54,397 nucleotides of DNA from Verrucosispora sioxanthis (GTDB lineage Bacteria; Actinomycetota; Actinomycetes; Mycobacteriales; Micromonosporaceae). Every line of letters begins with the position of its first letter. Within the stretch, counting starts at the first letter, position 1. The notes under the pieces were generated by a model that saw nothing but the letters and a program-made list of their open reading frames with translations, made no database searches and was not told the DNA's origin. Shown in pieces: positions 17,429 to 25,580 of the stretch. The stretch is from the NCBI RefSeq assembly GCF_010560025.1, contig NZ_SAIY01000016.1:1-54397 (forward strand), written 5' to 3'. Made by a program: the position numbers and the translations under genes.

Positions 17429-18289
17429 TCAGCCCTTGACCGCGCCCTGGAGGCCACCGACGATCTGCTTCTCGGCGAACGTGAAGAAAATGAGTGCCGG
17501 CAACATTGCCAGCGAGGTGAAGGCGAGAATTCCCGCCGTGTCGGAGGTGTACTGGCTGGAGAAGTTCTGCACGCCCAACGGCAGGGTGTGCAGGCTCGCG
17601 TCACCCAGCACGAGCAGCGGCAGCAGGAACGCGTTCCAACTGGTGACGAAGGCGAGAATACCGACGGTGACCAGCGCGGGCCGCGACAGGGGCAGCAGAA
17701 TGCGCCAGAGGAAACCGAGCCGACCGGTGCCGTCGATCGCGGCAGCGTCCTCCAACTCGCGGGGGATGGCGGTGAGGAACGGACGCAGGATCACGATCGT
17801 CAGCGGCAACGCGAAGGCGACCTGCGGCAGGATCACCGCGTAGTACGAGTTGATCAGATTGAGGTCACGCAGCATCAGGTAGAGCGGCAGGATCGCCGCT
17901 CCGGCCGGGAACAGCAGACCCAGGGTGAAGAAGGTGTAGAGCACCTCACGGCCACGGAAGGTGTAGCGGGCCAGCACGAACGCGGCGCAGACCCCCAGCA
18001 CCACGACGCCGATGGTGGTGCCCAGGGACACCACGGCGCTGTTGAACACCTGCCGCCAGAAGTCGCTCTGGGTCAGCACCCGGGAGTAGTTGTCCCAGAC
18101 CCACGGGTCGGGCAGGCCGGCCGGATCGGCGACGATCTGCGGCGTGGTACGGAACCCGCCGACGATCACGTAGACCACCGGAGTGATCGACACTGCGGCG
18201 ACCGCGAGCGCCAGCGCGTACGTGAGCGGGTTCCCCCACGAGATCGGGCGACGCTTGGCGGTCGGAGACAGGACGGCGTTCGCGGCCAC
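17429..18289 (-). CDS. Carbohydrate ABC transporter permease, MalG type
   Basis: 286 residues with six predicted membrane helices. The cytoplasmic EAA loop reads ELEDAAAIDGTGRLGFLWRI, the contact site for the ATPase. The GTG start lies two bases after the MalF stop. No ATPase gene is in the cluster. As usual for CUT1 sugar importers of actinomycetes, a shared MsiK-like ATPase elsewhere is expected. Confidence 0.94.
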   Translation of the reverse strand: MAANAVLSPTAKRRPISWGNPLTYALALAVAAVSITPVVYVIVGGFRTTPQIVADPAGLPDPWVWDNYSRVLTQSDFWRQVFNSAVVSLGTTIGVVVLGVCAAFVLARYTFRGREVLYTFFTLGLLFPAGAAILPLYLMLRDLNLINSYYAVILPQVAFALPLTIVILRPFLTAIPRELEDAAAIDGTGRLGFLWRILLPLSRPALVTVGILAFVTSWNAFLLPLLVLGDASLHTLPLGVQNFSSQYTSDTAGILAFTSLAMLPALIFFTFAEKQIVGGLQGAVKG

Positions 18290-18291
18290 GA

Positions 18292-19290
18292 TCAGTTTGC
18301 CCTTCTGGTGATGGCGCCCTCGATGTCACGACGCAGGAGGAAGCGCTGGAACAGCACCGCCGCGACGAACGAGATGGCGAACAGGATGACCGCCACCGCG
18401 TTGCCGTAGCCCCACAGCCGGGCGAAGAACCCGTTGTCCACCATGTACGTCGCCATGGTCGCCGACGCGCCGAGCGACCGCACCGCAGGCACGGAGGTCA
18501 CCCAGATCACGTCGAAGACCTGCAACGAACCGATCATGGACAGGAACATCCAGATCCGGATCGTGGGTCCCAGCAGTGGCAGCGTCACGTGACGCTGGAT
18601 CTGCCACCAGCTCGCGCCGTCGATGGCGGCGGCCTCGTTCAGCTCCTGCGGCACGTTCGACAGGCCGGCGAGCAGGAGGATGATGGCGAAACCGACGTAC
18701 TTCCAGGTGAGTACGGCCAGCATCGTCCAGATGACCACGTCGAGGTCGGCGAGCCACGCCTGCACCAGGCTGCCCAGCCCCAGCGACTCCAGCATGGCGT
18801 TGACCGTGCCGGCGTCGGAGAGCAGCAGCTTCCACATGATGCCGACGGTGACCTCGGCGAGCACGTACGGCACGAACGCCAGCAGGCGGAACAGCGTACG
18901 GCCGCGGAAGTTGCGGTTGAGCAGCAGGGCCACGCCCAGGGCGATCGGCCCCTGGATCAGCAGTGACCCGAACACGATTATCGCGTTGTTGCGCAGCGCG
19001 TCGAGGAAGATCGGGTCCTGGAACGCCAGGACGTAGTTGTCGAAGCCTACGTAGTCGGTGGGTGGTCCGACACCACGCCAGCGGAACAGGCTGTAGTAGA
19101 AGGCAAAGCCCATCGGGACCAGCACGAACATCACATAGACGATGACGGCTGGTGTCGTGAGACCGATGATCTCGTACCACTTGCGTCGGGTCTCGGCGGC
19201 CCGAGCTGACGAGCGTCGGGCAGGCCGGGGTCCCGCCGGCGGCGCGGAAGCGCCGCCGGCGAGGTCCAGGGTCGGGTTGGTCGAGGTCAC
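18292..19290 (-). CDS. Carbohydrate ABC transporter permease, MalF type
   Basis: 332 residues. A Pro/Arg-rich cytoplasmic N-terminus (about 1-35) precedes six membrane helices. The EAA loop (ELNEAAAIDGASWWQIQ) is near residue 235. The GTG start at 19290 overlaps the binding-protein stop by GTGA. Longer upstream readings would only cover the binding-protein gene and are rejected. It forms the membrane heterodimer with the MalG-type partner. Confidence 0.94.
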   Translation of the reverse strand: MTSTNPTLDLAGGASAPPAGPRPARRSSARAAETRRKWYEIIGLTTPAVIVYVMFVLVPMGFAFYYSLFRWRGVGPPTDYVGFDNYVLAFQDPIFLDALRNNAIIVFGSLLIQGPIALGVALLLNRNFRGRTLFRLLAFVPYVLAEVTVGIMWKLLLSDAGTVNAMLESLGLGSLVQAWLADLDVVIWTMLAVLTWKYVGFAIILLLAGLSNVPQELNEAAAIDGASWWQIQRHVTLPLLGPTIRIWMFLSMIGSLQVFDVIWVTSVPAVRSLGASATMATYMVDNGFFARLWGYGNAVAVILFAISFVAAVLFQRFLLRRDIEGAITRRAN

Positions 19291-20597
19291 TTGCGCGCGG
19301 CCGCCTTCATGGCCTCGACAACCTGCTCGGGGGTGCCGTTGCCGGCGAAGATGGCGACGATCGCGTCGTTCATCGCGTTGCCGACGGTGCTGCCGAACGC
19401 CGTGTCCAGCCAGAGCTGCACGTAGGTGGCGCTGGTGGTGGCCTCCAGGATGGACTTCAGCGCCGGGTCCTTCACGCCGTCCTCGGCACCCTTGGCGACG
19501 GGCAGGCCGGTGCCGGTCTCGGCGTAGCCCTTCTGCACCTCGGGGCTGACGATGTACTTGAGGAACTCGACGCACTCGGCCGGGGCGTTCTTGGCGCAGG
19601 CGAAGCCGTCGCCGCCACCCAGGGCCGCCTTCGGGTCACCGGCGGAACCGGTGATGGCCGGAACCGGGAACCAGCCGATGAACTTGTTCAGCGCCTCCTG
19701 GTCCTCGGTGACGGTGTCCAGGGTGCCCTTGTTCCAGTCACCCATCAGCTCCATCGCGGCCTTGCCGTTGGCCAGCAGGCCGTTGGCGCTGGTCGGGTCG
19801 TTCTGACCCGGCGTGGCGATGAAGTTGGGCTGGAACGGCTTGGTGTCGATGAAGGCCTTCAGGTCCTGGCCGGCCTTGACGAAGCACTGGTCGTCGAAGT
19901 TGTTCTCGAGGCTGGCCTTGCGCAGGGTGTCGACCGAGCAGGCGCGCAGCGCGAAGTTGTACCACCAGTGCGCGGCGGGCCACTTGTCACCGGCACCGAC
20001 CGCGATCGGGATGACGTTGATCGCCTTGAGCTTGGTGACCGCGTCGTTCAGCTCGTCGAAGGTGGCCGGCGGAGCGGTGATGCCGGCCTGCTGGAACAGT
20101 TCCTTGTTGTACCAGATGCCCTCGATGCCCATCCGGTACGGCAGACCGTACTGCTTGCCGTCCACCTGCCAGATCTCGACCGCGCTGCCGATGTTGGCAA
20201 CCTCGTCCTTCACCTGGTCGGTGATGTCCTTGAGGTAGTCGGCCTCGACCTGCTCGCGGATCTCGCCACCGCCCCACGCCTGGAAGATGTCCGGCGGGTC
20301 GTTGCTCAGCAGCGCGGCGGGGAGCCGGGTGCGCTGGAGCTGGTTGGTCTCGATGCCCTCGACCTCGATCGTGACCGTCGGGTGCAGCGCGGAGAAGTCC
20401 TTGGCGACCTTCGCCCAGTACTCTTTACCGGGTCCGTCCTGGGAGGCGTTGTGCCACCAGGTAAGCGTCACCGGATTCTTGTACAGCTCGCTCTCGGCAG
20501 GTGCCTCGCTCTCGCCACCGCCGCCGCAGCCGGCGACGAGTAGTGCGGTTGTCATGGACAGCGCTAGAAAGGTGGTTGCACGGCGCTTTATAGCCAT
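19287..20597 (-). CDS. Extracellular sugar-binding lipoprotein (family 1 solute-binding protein)
   Basis: 436 residues. The signal ends in a lipobox LLVAGC with Cys24 as the lipidated residue, then a Gly/Glu linker and the solute-binding fold (VTLTWWHNASQDGPGKEYW, PPDIFQAWGGGE, GIWYNKELF). Several tryptophans typical of sugar clefts are visible. It is first in an operon with two permeases and a GH3 enzyme, so it probably captures short beta-linked oligosaccharides. AGGAGA precedes the ATG. Confidence 0.95.
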   Translation of the reverse strand: MAIKRRATTFLALSMTTALLVAGCGGGGESEAPAESELYKNPVTLTWWHNASQDGPGKEYWAKVAKDFSALHPTVTIEVEGIETNQLQRTRLPAALLSNDPPDIFQAWGGGEIREQVEADYLKDITDQVKDEVANIGSAVEIWQVDGKQYGLPYRMGIEGIWYNKELFQQAGITAPPATFDELNDAVTKLKAINVIPIAVGAGDKWPAAHWWYNFALRACSVDTLRKASLENNFDDQCFVKAGQDLKAFIDTKPFQPNFIATPGQNDPTSANGLLANGKAAMELMGDWNKGTLDTVTEDQEALNKFIGWFPVPAITGSAGDPKAALGGGDGFACAKNAPAECVEFLKYIVSPEVQKGYAETGTGLPVAKGAEDGVKDPALKSILEATTSATYVQLWLDTAFGSTVGNAMNDAIVAIFAGNGTPEQVVEAMKAAARK

Positions 20598-20662
20598 CGA
20601 TGTCTCCTCGACCAGTCAGTCGGGTGCTCGGCCTGAGCGAGTTTTTCAGCAAGGTAATCCAG

Positions 20663-20690
20663 TGTCAATCGGTGTCGATAACGTTTTCGA
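20663..20690. promoter_or_regulatory. LacI-type operator and minus-strand promoter element
   Basis: TCGATAACGTTTTCGA (20675-20690) is a near-perfect palindrome (7 of 8 pairs) centred on AACGTT, as in LacI/GalR operators. On the minus strand a consensus -35 TTGACA (20668-20663) lies immediately downstream. A bound repressor would block the sugar operon, and since the lacI start is 44 bases away it could also autoregulate. No binding data; assignment by pattern and position. Confidence 0.65.
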
Positions 20691-20733
20691 CTCGTCTACG
20701 TAACCGGCCCGCCGGCCCTCTATCATCATCGGC

Positions 20734-21741
20734 GTGGCGTTTCCCCAGCGTGTCAAGATGTCGGACGTGGCCCGTACGGCCGGCGTCTCCGTGGCGACCG
20801 TTTCCAAGGTGGTGAACGGCCGTTACGGAGTGGCACAGGCGACCGTGGAACGGGTCCAGCAGGTCATCCGTCAACTCGGTTACGAGGCGAGCCTGGGGGC
20901 GCAGAGCCTGCGCAGCCATCGCACCAACGTGCTCGGCATCCTGGTCGCCGAGTTCGAGCCGTTCTCGACCGAACTGCTCAAGGGCGCCAGCGTGGAGGTC
21001 GCCGGCACCGGCTACCAACTGCTGGCGTACTCCGGCGGCGACGGCGCCGGGACGGCCGTGGGTTGGGAACGCCGCTCGCTGGCCCGGTTGTCGGGCACGC
21101 TCATCGACGGCGCCGTGATCGTCACACCGACCGTGGTGGAGACCAAGCAGGGCTTCCACGTCGTGGCTGTGGACCCGCACACCGGCCCGTCGGGGTTGCC
21201 GACCGTCGACTCCGACAACTTCGCCGGTGCCGTCCTGGCGACCAACTACCTGCTGTCCCTCGGCCACCGCCGCATCGGGCACATCAGCGGACGCGCCGAC
21301 CTCGAATCGTCCCGGCTCCGCGAGGCGGGCTTCCGGCAGGCCATGGCCGACGCGGGCGTGACGGTGGACGAGCGGCTGGTCCGGGTCGGCGGGTTCCGGG
21401 TCGACAGCGCCGCCGAGCCCGCCGCCGAGCTGCTCTCGTTGCCCGACCGCCCGACCGCCGTCTTCGCCGGAAACGACCTCTCCGCGATCTCCACGATCGA
21501 CGTCGCCCGGAGCCTGGGCCTGTCGGTCCCCGACGACCTCTCCGTGATCGGCTTCGACAACATCCCGGAATCGGCGCTGGTCAACCCGCCGCTGACGACG
21601 ATAATGCAGCCGCTGCAGCGGATGGGCGCCGAGGCGTTGCGCCTGCTCATCGACCTGATCGCCGGCGTCGAACGGGACACCCACATCCGGCTGCCCACCG
21701 AACTGGTCGTCCGCTCCTCCTGCCAGGCGCTGCCTGATTGA
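20734..21741 (+). CDS. LacI-family transcriptional regulator of the oligosaccharide operon
   Basis: 335 residues. The N-terminal helix-turn-helix (KMSDVARTAGVSVATVSKVVNG) is followed by the hinge helix and a periplasmic-binding-like effector domain (VLGILVAEFEP ... GHRRIGHISG ... AVFAGNDLSAI). It is divergent from the transporter operon and most likely represses it until sugar binds. The GTG at 20734 has no ribosome-binding site, but a -10-like TATCAT lies at 20721-20726, so the message may be leaderless. An internal ATG at 20758 would remove part of the N-terminus. Confidence 0.94.
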   Translation: MAFPQRVKMSDVARTAGVSVATVSKVVNGRYGVAQATVERVQQVIRQLGYEASLGAQSLRSHRTNVLGILVAEFEPFSTELLKGASVEVAGTGYQLLAYSGGDGAGTAVGWERRSLARLSGTLIDGAVIVTPTVVETKQGFHVVAVDPHTGPSGLPTVDSDNFAGAVLATNYLLSLGHRRIGHISGRADLESSRLREAGFRQAMADAGVTVDERLVRVGGFRVDSAAEPAAELLSLPDRPTAVFAGNDLSAISTIDVARSLGLSVPDDLSVIGFDNIPESALVNPPLTTIMQPLQRMGAEALRLLIDLIAGVERDTHIRLPTELVVRSSCQALPD

Positions 21742-21921
21742 CCGAGGTCGCGGGCCACACGATCCGGGGACATTTTGCCGGTCGTCGCGCCATCTGACAG
21801 CGCGGTGCCCCGGCGACGGTATTTCCAGCCCGTCTTCCCGCTCCTGAATGACGAAACCGCGCCGACACGGTACGGAAACGAACCGCGTCGGCCCAGCCCC
21901 CGTCGATGGGAGAGACCTGCC

Positions 21922-22947
21922 ATGAGCAGTGCAGGAAGACGTGTCCGCAGAGCCGCCCTGGTGGTCCTCGCGGGAGCGACGCTGACCAGTCTGCTGGCGG
22001 TCACCGCAGCCGCAGCCGCACCCTTCCCGGCGTCGGAGCGGGCGGCCGCGACGGCCCGCACCGACGTCTACATCAAGGATGTCGCCGCCGATGTCGGGGT
22101 CGAGCCGCACCTGCTCGAGCCGCTGTGGATCAGCCCCGACATCAAGGTCTGCCCGACCGCCGTCGAGTGCGCCACCAGCCAGAACCCGATCGTCGGGGTG
22201 ACCAACTACGTCTTCGTCAAGCTGCGCAATCCCGGCCCGTACGGCTCCGGCGTCGGCAGCGGCGTGCTCCGGGTCTACCGGACCACGCCCGGCGGCGGCG
22301 CGACCTGGCCGACCCACTGGACCGAGATCGGGGCCAGCAGCGTCATCGCCGCCCCGGGCGTCACGACCGTCACCATCCCGTGGACCGGAGTGCCCGGGCC
22401 GGGTCACTTCTGCCTGATCGCCCGCTGGATTTCCGACTCCGACCCGATGACCGTCGAGGGTCCGAGCATCCCCATCAACGCCAGCCACAACAACAACATC
22501 GCGTGGCGCAACGTCGACTCGGTCCTGCTGAACCCGGGCGCAGGACCGGTCGTGCGGCCCTTCGCCATCGGCAACACGCTGAGGGTGCCCTCCAGGAACG
22601 AGGTGACCTTCGCGGCCGCCGAGCCGCTGCGGGCCATCGGCGGTCGGGTCGTCGTCGACCTCGGTCCGGAACTTTTCGAGCGCTGGCGGGCCGGTGGCGC
22701 GGTCGGCGCGGGGATACGCCCGGTCGGCCGGACCCAGGTGGAGATCGTGGAGCCCACCCGGGCCTTCCTGGGGAACCTGGAGCTGAACCCCGGTGAGCGG
22801 TTGCGGTTCTCGCTGCTCTTCTCGGCCGAGGCCGAGTCCGACGGGGAGATCGCGTTCAACGTGACCCAGTTCGGGCCGGACAACAACGGCGAGAGGCGGG
22901 CCGACCTCGGTGGCGTGCAGTATCTGATCAGCACCGGCAGGCGATAG
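21922..22947 (+). CDS. Secreted protein of unknown function
   Basis: 341 residues from an ATG preceded by GGGAGAGA. Reading further upstream (to 21775) is possible but would bury the signal peptide. A basic start (about 1-13), hydrophobic core and AAAAAP/FPAS cleavage region (about 38-42) predict export. The mature part is beta-rich with two apparent sandwich domains (ITNYVFVKLRNPG-like Ig pattern, and a later GNTLRVPSRNEVTFAA segment). Aromatic and Asn-rich loops are frequent. No catalytic motif or named family recognised. It ends at a strong hairpin shared with the next convergent operon. Confidence 0.8.
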   Translation: MSSAGRRVRRAALVVLAGATLTSLLAVTAAAAAPFPASERAAATARTDVYIKDVAADVGVEPHLLEPLWISPDIKVCPTAVECATSQNPIVGVTNYVFVKLRNPGPYGSGVGSGVLRVYRTTPGGGATWPTHWTEIGASSVIAAPGVTTVTIPWTGVPGPGHFCLIARWISDSDPMTVEGPSIPINASHNNNIAWRNVDSVLLNPGAGPVVRPFAIGNTLRVPSRNEVTFAAAEPLRAIGGRVVVDLGPELFERWRAGGAVGAGIRPVGRTQVEIVEPTRAFLGNLELNPGERLRFSLLFSAEAESDGEIAFNVTQFGPDNNGERRADLGGVQYLISTGRR

Positions 22948-22962
22948 TCCCGACGCCCTCGC

Positions 22963-22994
22963 GGGGGCCGCGGGCCGGACGACCCGCGGCCCCC
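22963..22994. terminator. Bidirectional terminator
   Basis: Perfect 12-base arms GGGGGCCGCGGG and CCCGCGGCCCCC with an 8-base loop, between convergent genes. It abuts the stop of the minus-strand gene at 22996. Confidence 0.8.
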
Positions 22995-22995
22995 G

Positions 22996-23460
22996 TCAGC
23001 GCAGGCAGACCCAGTCGGTGACCACCGTGTGTCCGCCCGCGTCGGCCCGGAGCTGGATCGGACCGGGCGGCGGAGCACCCAGGGAGAAGAGGCCCACCTC
23101 GTTGACCGGGGCCTCCTCGTAGGTGCCGCTGGTCGTGCGGGCGCTGACCCGACCGCCGCCGGCCGGGGAGAGCTGCCCGACGATCCCGGCGTCGGTCACC
23201 TCGATCTCCACGACGACGGGGCCACCGCGGAAGGAAAGGGTACGCACGGAACCCGCCGACCGGGTCAGCCCGGCCGGCTCCGCACCACTTGCCGAGTCGA
23301 AGACCAGCTCGGCCAGGGTCAGTTCGGCGTCCACCGTCCGCCAGGCGAACGCCGCCCGCGCCGCCGTGACGTACTCCTCGGGAACTCCCCCGGCGTCCCA
23401 GAGCGCCGCGCCCAGCTCCGCCTTCAACCGGTCGTCATCGACCGGCGGCCACGGCTCCAT
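22996..23460 (-). CDS. Small partner protein of the sigma/S8/CHAT module
   Basis: About 154 residues from an ATG at 23460 (MEPWPPVDDDRLKAELGAALWDAG), preceded by GGGGTG and overlapping the sigma gene end by 26 bases. Helical N-terminus, then PEEYVTAARAAFAWRTVDAELTLAELVFDS and a beta-rich C-terminal half. Small proteins like this sit directly after sigma factor genes of this type in actinomycetes and may control the sigma factor, but no anti-sigma motif (for example HxxxCxxC) is present. Function therefore open. Confidence 0.8.
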   Translation of the reverse strand: MEPWPPVDDDRLKAELGAALWDAGGVPEEYVTAARAAFAWRTVDAELTLAELVFDSASGAEPAGLTRSAGSVRTLSFRGGPVVVEIEVTDAGIVGQLSPAGGGRVSARTTSGTYEEAPVNEVGLFSLGAPPPGPIQLRADAGGHTVVTDWVCLR

Positions 23461-24106
23461 CGCGTTCACCCCACTTCCGTCCGGTCGTCCCGCCCGGTTC
23501 AAGGTACGACGCGAGGGCCGGGGAGTCGCGCAGCCTGCGCAGGCAGCGGGCCTGGGTCGGCCCGATGCTGCCGACCGGCAGGCCCAGCCGACCGGCGACC
23601 TCCCGGTAGGTCAGCGGCGGATCGGCGGTCAGCAACGAAAGCAGCTCCTGGCACCGCGGCGGAAGCTGGGCGAAGCTCTCCCGCAGCGCCTGGCGCCGCT
23701 CGGCTCGCAGCAGGTCCTCGTCCGGCGCCGCGACGTCCGCCCAGGTCCCGTGGTACGCCTCGAACGCACCGTCGGACGGGTCCACCGGCTGCGTACGCCG
23801 GCCGAGGCGGGACATCCGGTAGCACTCGCGCCGGGTCGTCACGGCCAGCCAGGCGGCCAGCGCCTCGGGTTCGCGTACCTGATTCAGGTGTTCCACCAGC
23901 CGCAACCAGACGGTCTGATTGACATCGGCCGCGTCGGCGCCGCCCAGATCGTGGGACCGGATCACCGAGTACACCAGCGGGGTGTACCGGCGCACCAGCT
24001 CGGCCCAGGCCGACTCATCCCCGTGCGTCGCGGCGGACACCAGGTCGGTGGCGCTGCGATCGGTCAGCACGACATCCCCGTCCGGGCGCTCATCCGACGA
24101 GGACAC
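23435..24106 (-). CDS. Sigma-70 family (ECF-like) RNA polymerase sigma factor
   Basis: 223 residues. Region 2 lies at about 15-95 (ELVRRYTPLVYSVIRSHDLGGADAADVNQTVWLRLVEHL), a short linker follows, and region 4 is at about 135-200 (LPPRCQELLSLL ... TYREVAGRLGLPVGSIGPTQARCLRRLR). The GTG start overlaps the protease gene stop by 17 bases. It probably drives its own operon and perhaps the divergent CHAT gene; no matching promoter pair was demonstrated. The long acidic/Trp linker between regions is typical of this actinobacterial group. Confidence 0.94.
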   Translation of the reverse strand: MSSSDERPDGDVVLTDRSATDLVSAATHGDESAWAELVRRYTPLVYSVIRSHDLGGADAADVNQTVWLRLVEHLNQVREPEALAAWLAVTTRRECYRMSRLGRRTQPVDPSDGAFEAYHGTWADVAAPDEDLLRAERRQALRESFAQLPPRCQELLSLLTADPPLTYREVAGRLGLPVGSIGPTQARCLRRLRDSPALASYLEPGGTTGRKWGERDGAVAAGR

Positions 24107-25403
24107 CGTAGTCGGGATGCCAGCGCGGCGCCGCGAGCAACGCCAGCCGTGCCGCCTCGGCGCTCAGGCCGGCGGTGGTCATCAGTGCGGCGAGCCGACC
24201 CGCGACGTACGCCGACGCGAACGAGGTACCGGCCCAGGTGGCGAACCCGCGGAACCGCCGGGTCGGCCGACCCGGCAACGGCAACCGGCCGTCGACGAAC
24301 GTGCTGTCGTGCTGGCCGAGGGCGCAGGCGTCGACCCACGGTCCGAAGCCGCTGTAGGTCGCCGGCACCGGGCCGGTGTCGGTCGCGGCGACCGCCGCGA
24401 CCGACAGGACCCGGTGCAGCGCGGCCGGCCAGACAGGTCGGTTGATGCCGGCGTTTCCGGCCGCCGCCACCACCGCGGTCGTCGACGGTAGTCCGGCCAC
24501 GGCGTTGGCCAGCGGCAGCGACGGCTGGTCGTCGAGGGTGAAACCGCCCAGCGAGAGATTCACCACGGACACCTCCGGCGCGAGCCGACCGAGCGCTGCC
24601 ACCAGCATCGCCTCGTCACCGACGCCGGTCGGGCCCAGCGCCGACTCCGGGTCGACGCGCACGCCCGGCGCGGCCTGCCGGACCACCCCGGCGACGAACG
24701 TGCCGTGACCGCCCTGCGGGGCGAGCACGTCGCCGTGGACGTAGAGCGGGTCCTCGTCGTCGGACTCCGGCAGGTACGCGCCGCCGAGCCACTCCGGGTG
24801 GACGTCGCCCGCCTGCCGCCAGATGCCGGTGTCGCAGATGCCGACCGTCACCCCCGCCCCCTCGCCGAGCCGGGCCGAATCCGGTGGCGGCAGGGCAGCG
24901 ACCGTCCTGGGCGGTCCGCCCGGATTGCCCATGATGTTGCCCAGACCGAGCAGCACGTGGTGCGGTTGGACCGCGGGCACCGGCTGGCCGGGCCACTGCC
25001 GGGGATCGCGCAGCCTCGTCACCACCCCGGGAATGTCGGTCTCCCCGGCGAACAGCAGCCGGGTGACACCGGCGAAACGGTCGGCGACGGTCACCGCGTG
25101 GCCGCCGTTGCGCAGCCAGGCGGCGACCCGCCAGGTGTCCGCGTCCGCGGTCAGCAGTTGCCGGGGTCGGTAGAGGATCTCCCGGCCCGACGTGGTGTGC
25201 CGCCGCACCTCGCGATCGGCGTTGAGCGCTTCGGCAAACGCGAGCTGGTAGGCCTTGTCGTCGTCGAGGTCGCCGCGCGCTGGCGGCGGACGCAGTCCGG
25301 CGCCGAGCGACACCGCGGTCGTAGCCAGGGCGGACGCCGCCAGGAGCCACCGTCGGGACAGCCCGGGTTCGGGACGCGACGCGACGCGATGATCAGGAAG
25401 CAC
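24090..25403 (-). CDS. S8 subtilisin-like serine protease, probably Tat-exported
   Basis: 437 residues. The start is taken at GTG 25403 because GGAGG lies five bases upstream. A twin-arginine signal SRRWLL (about 16-21) and hydrophobic stretch follow. Catalytic residues are visible: Asp191 in VGICDTGIW, His233 in GHGTFVAGVV, Ser394 in WAGTSFASAYVAG, with oxyanion Asn317 in AAAGNAGIN. The region before residue 150 acts as pro-domain or partner-binding segment. It is first in the operon with the sigma factor and small protein and diverges from the TPR-CHAT gene, so two protease families share one regulatory unit. Confidence 0.92.
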   Translation of the reverse strand: MLPDHRVASRPEPGLSRRWLLAASALATTAVSLGAGLRPPPARGDLDDDKAYQLAFAEALNADREVRRHTTSGREILYRPRQLLTADADTWRVAAWLRNGGHAVTVADRFAGVTRLLFAGETDIPGVVTRLRDPRQWPGQPVPAVQPHHVLLGLGNIMGNPGGPPRTVAALPPPDSARLGEGAGVTVGICDTGIWRQAGDVHPEWLGGAYLPESDDEDPLYVHGDVLAPQGGHGTFVAGVVRQAAPGVRVDPESALGPTGVGDEAMLVAALGRLAPEVSVVNLSLGGFTLDDQPSLPLANAVAGLPSTTAVVAAAGNAGINRPVWPAALHRVLSVAAVAATDTGPVPATYSGFGPWVDACALGQHDSTFVDGRLPLPGRPTRRFRGFATWAGTSFASAYVAGRLAALMTTAGLSAEAARLALLAAPRWHPDYGVLVG

Positions 25404-25580
25404 GAGGTCCTCCAAGAACGGTCCGGGCAGCGGCACGCGCCACCGGTGGTCGACGCGGCGAAAGTCCCCCGGACCTCCCCGATTCTTCCAAGTAATCGGC
25501 GGATGTCAATTGATCGAATGGCCAGCCCAGGCCGGCGAGGGCGATGAGCCGGGGCGGTCGACATTGACGCACCGTCATGA

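Noticed and set aside
19291..19575. N-terminal extension of the MalF-type permease
   Set aside because: It would run through the binding-protein coding region; the GTG at 19290 with GTGA overlap is the better start.
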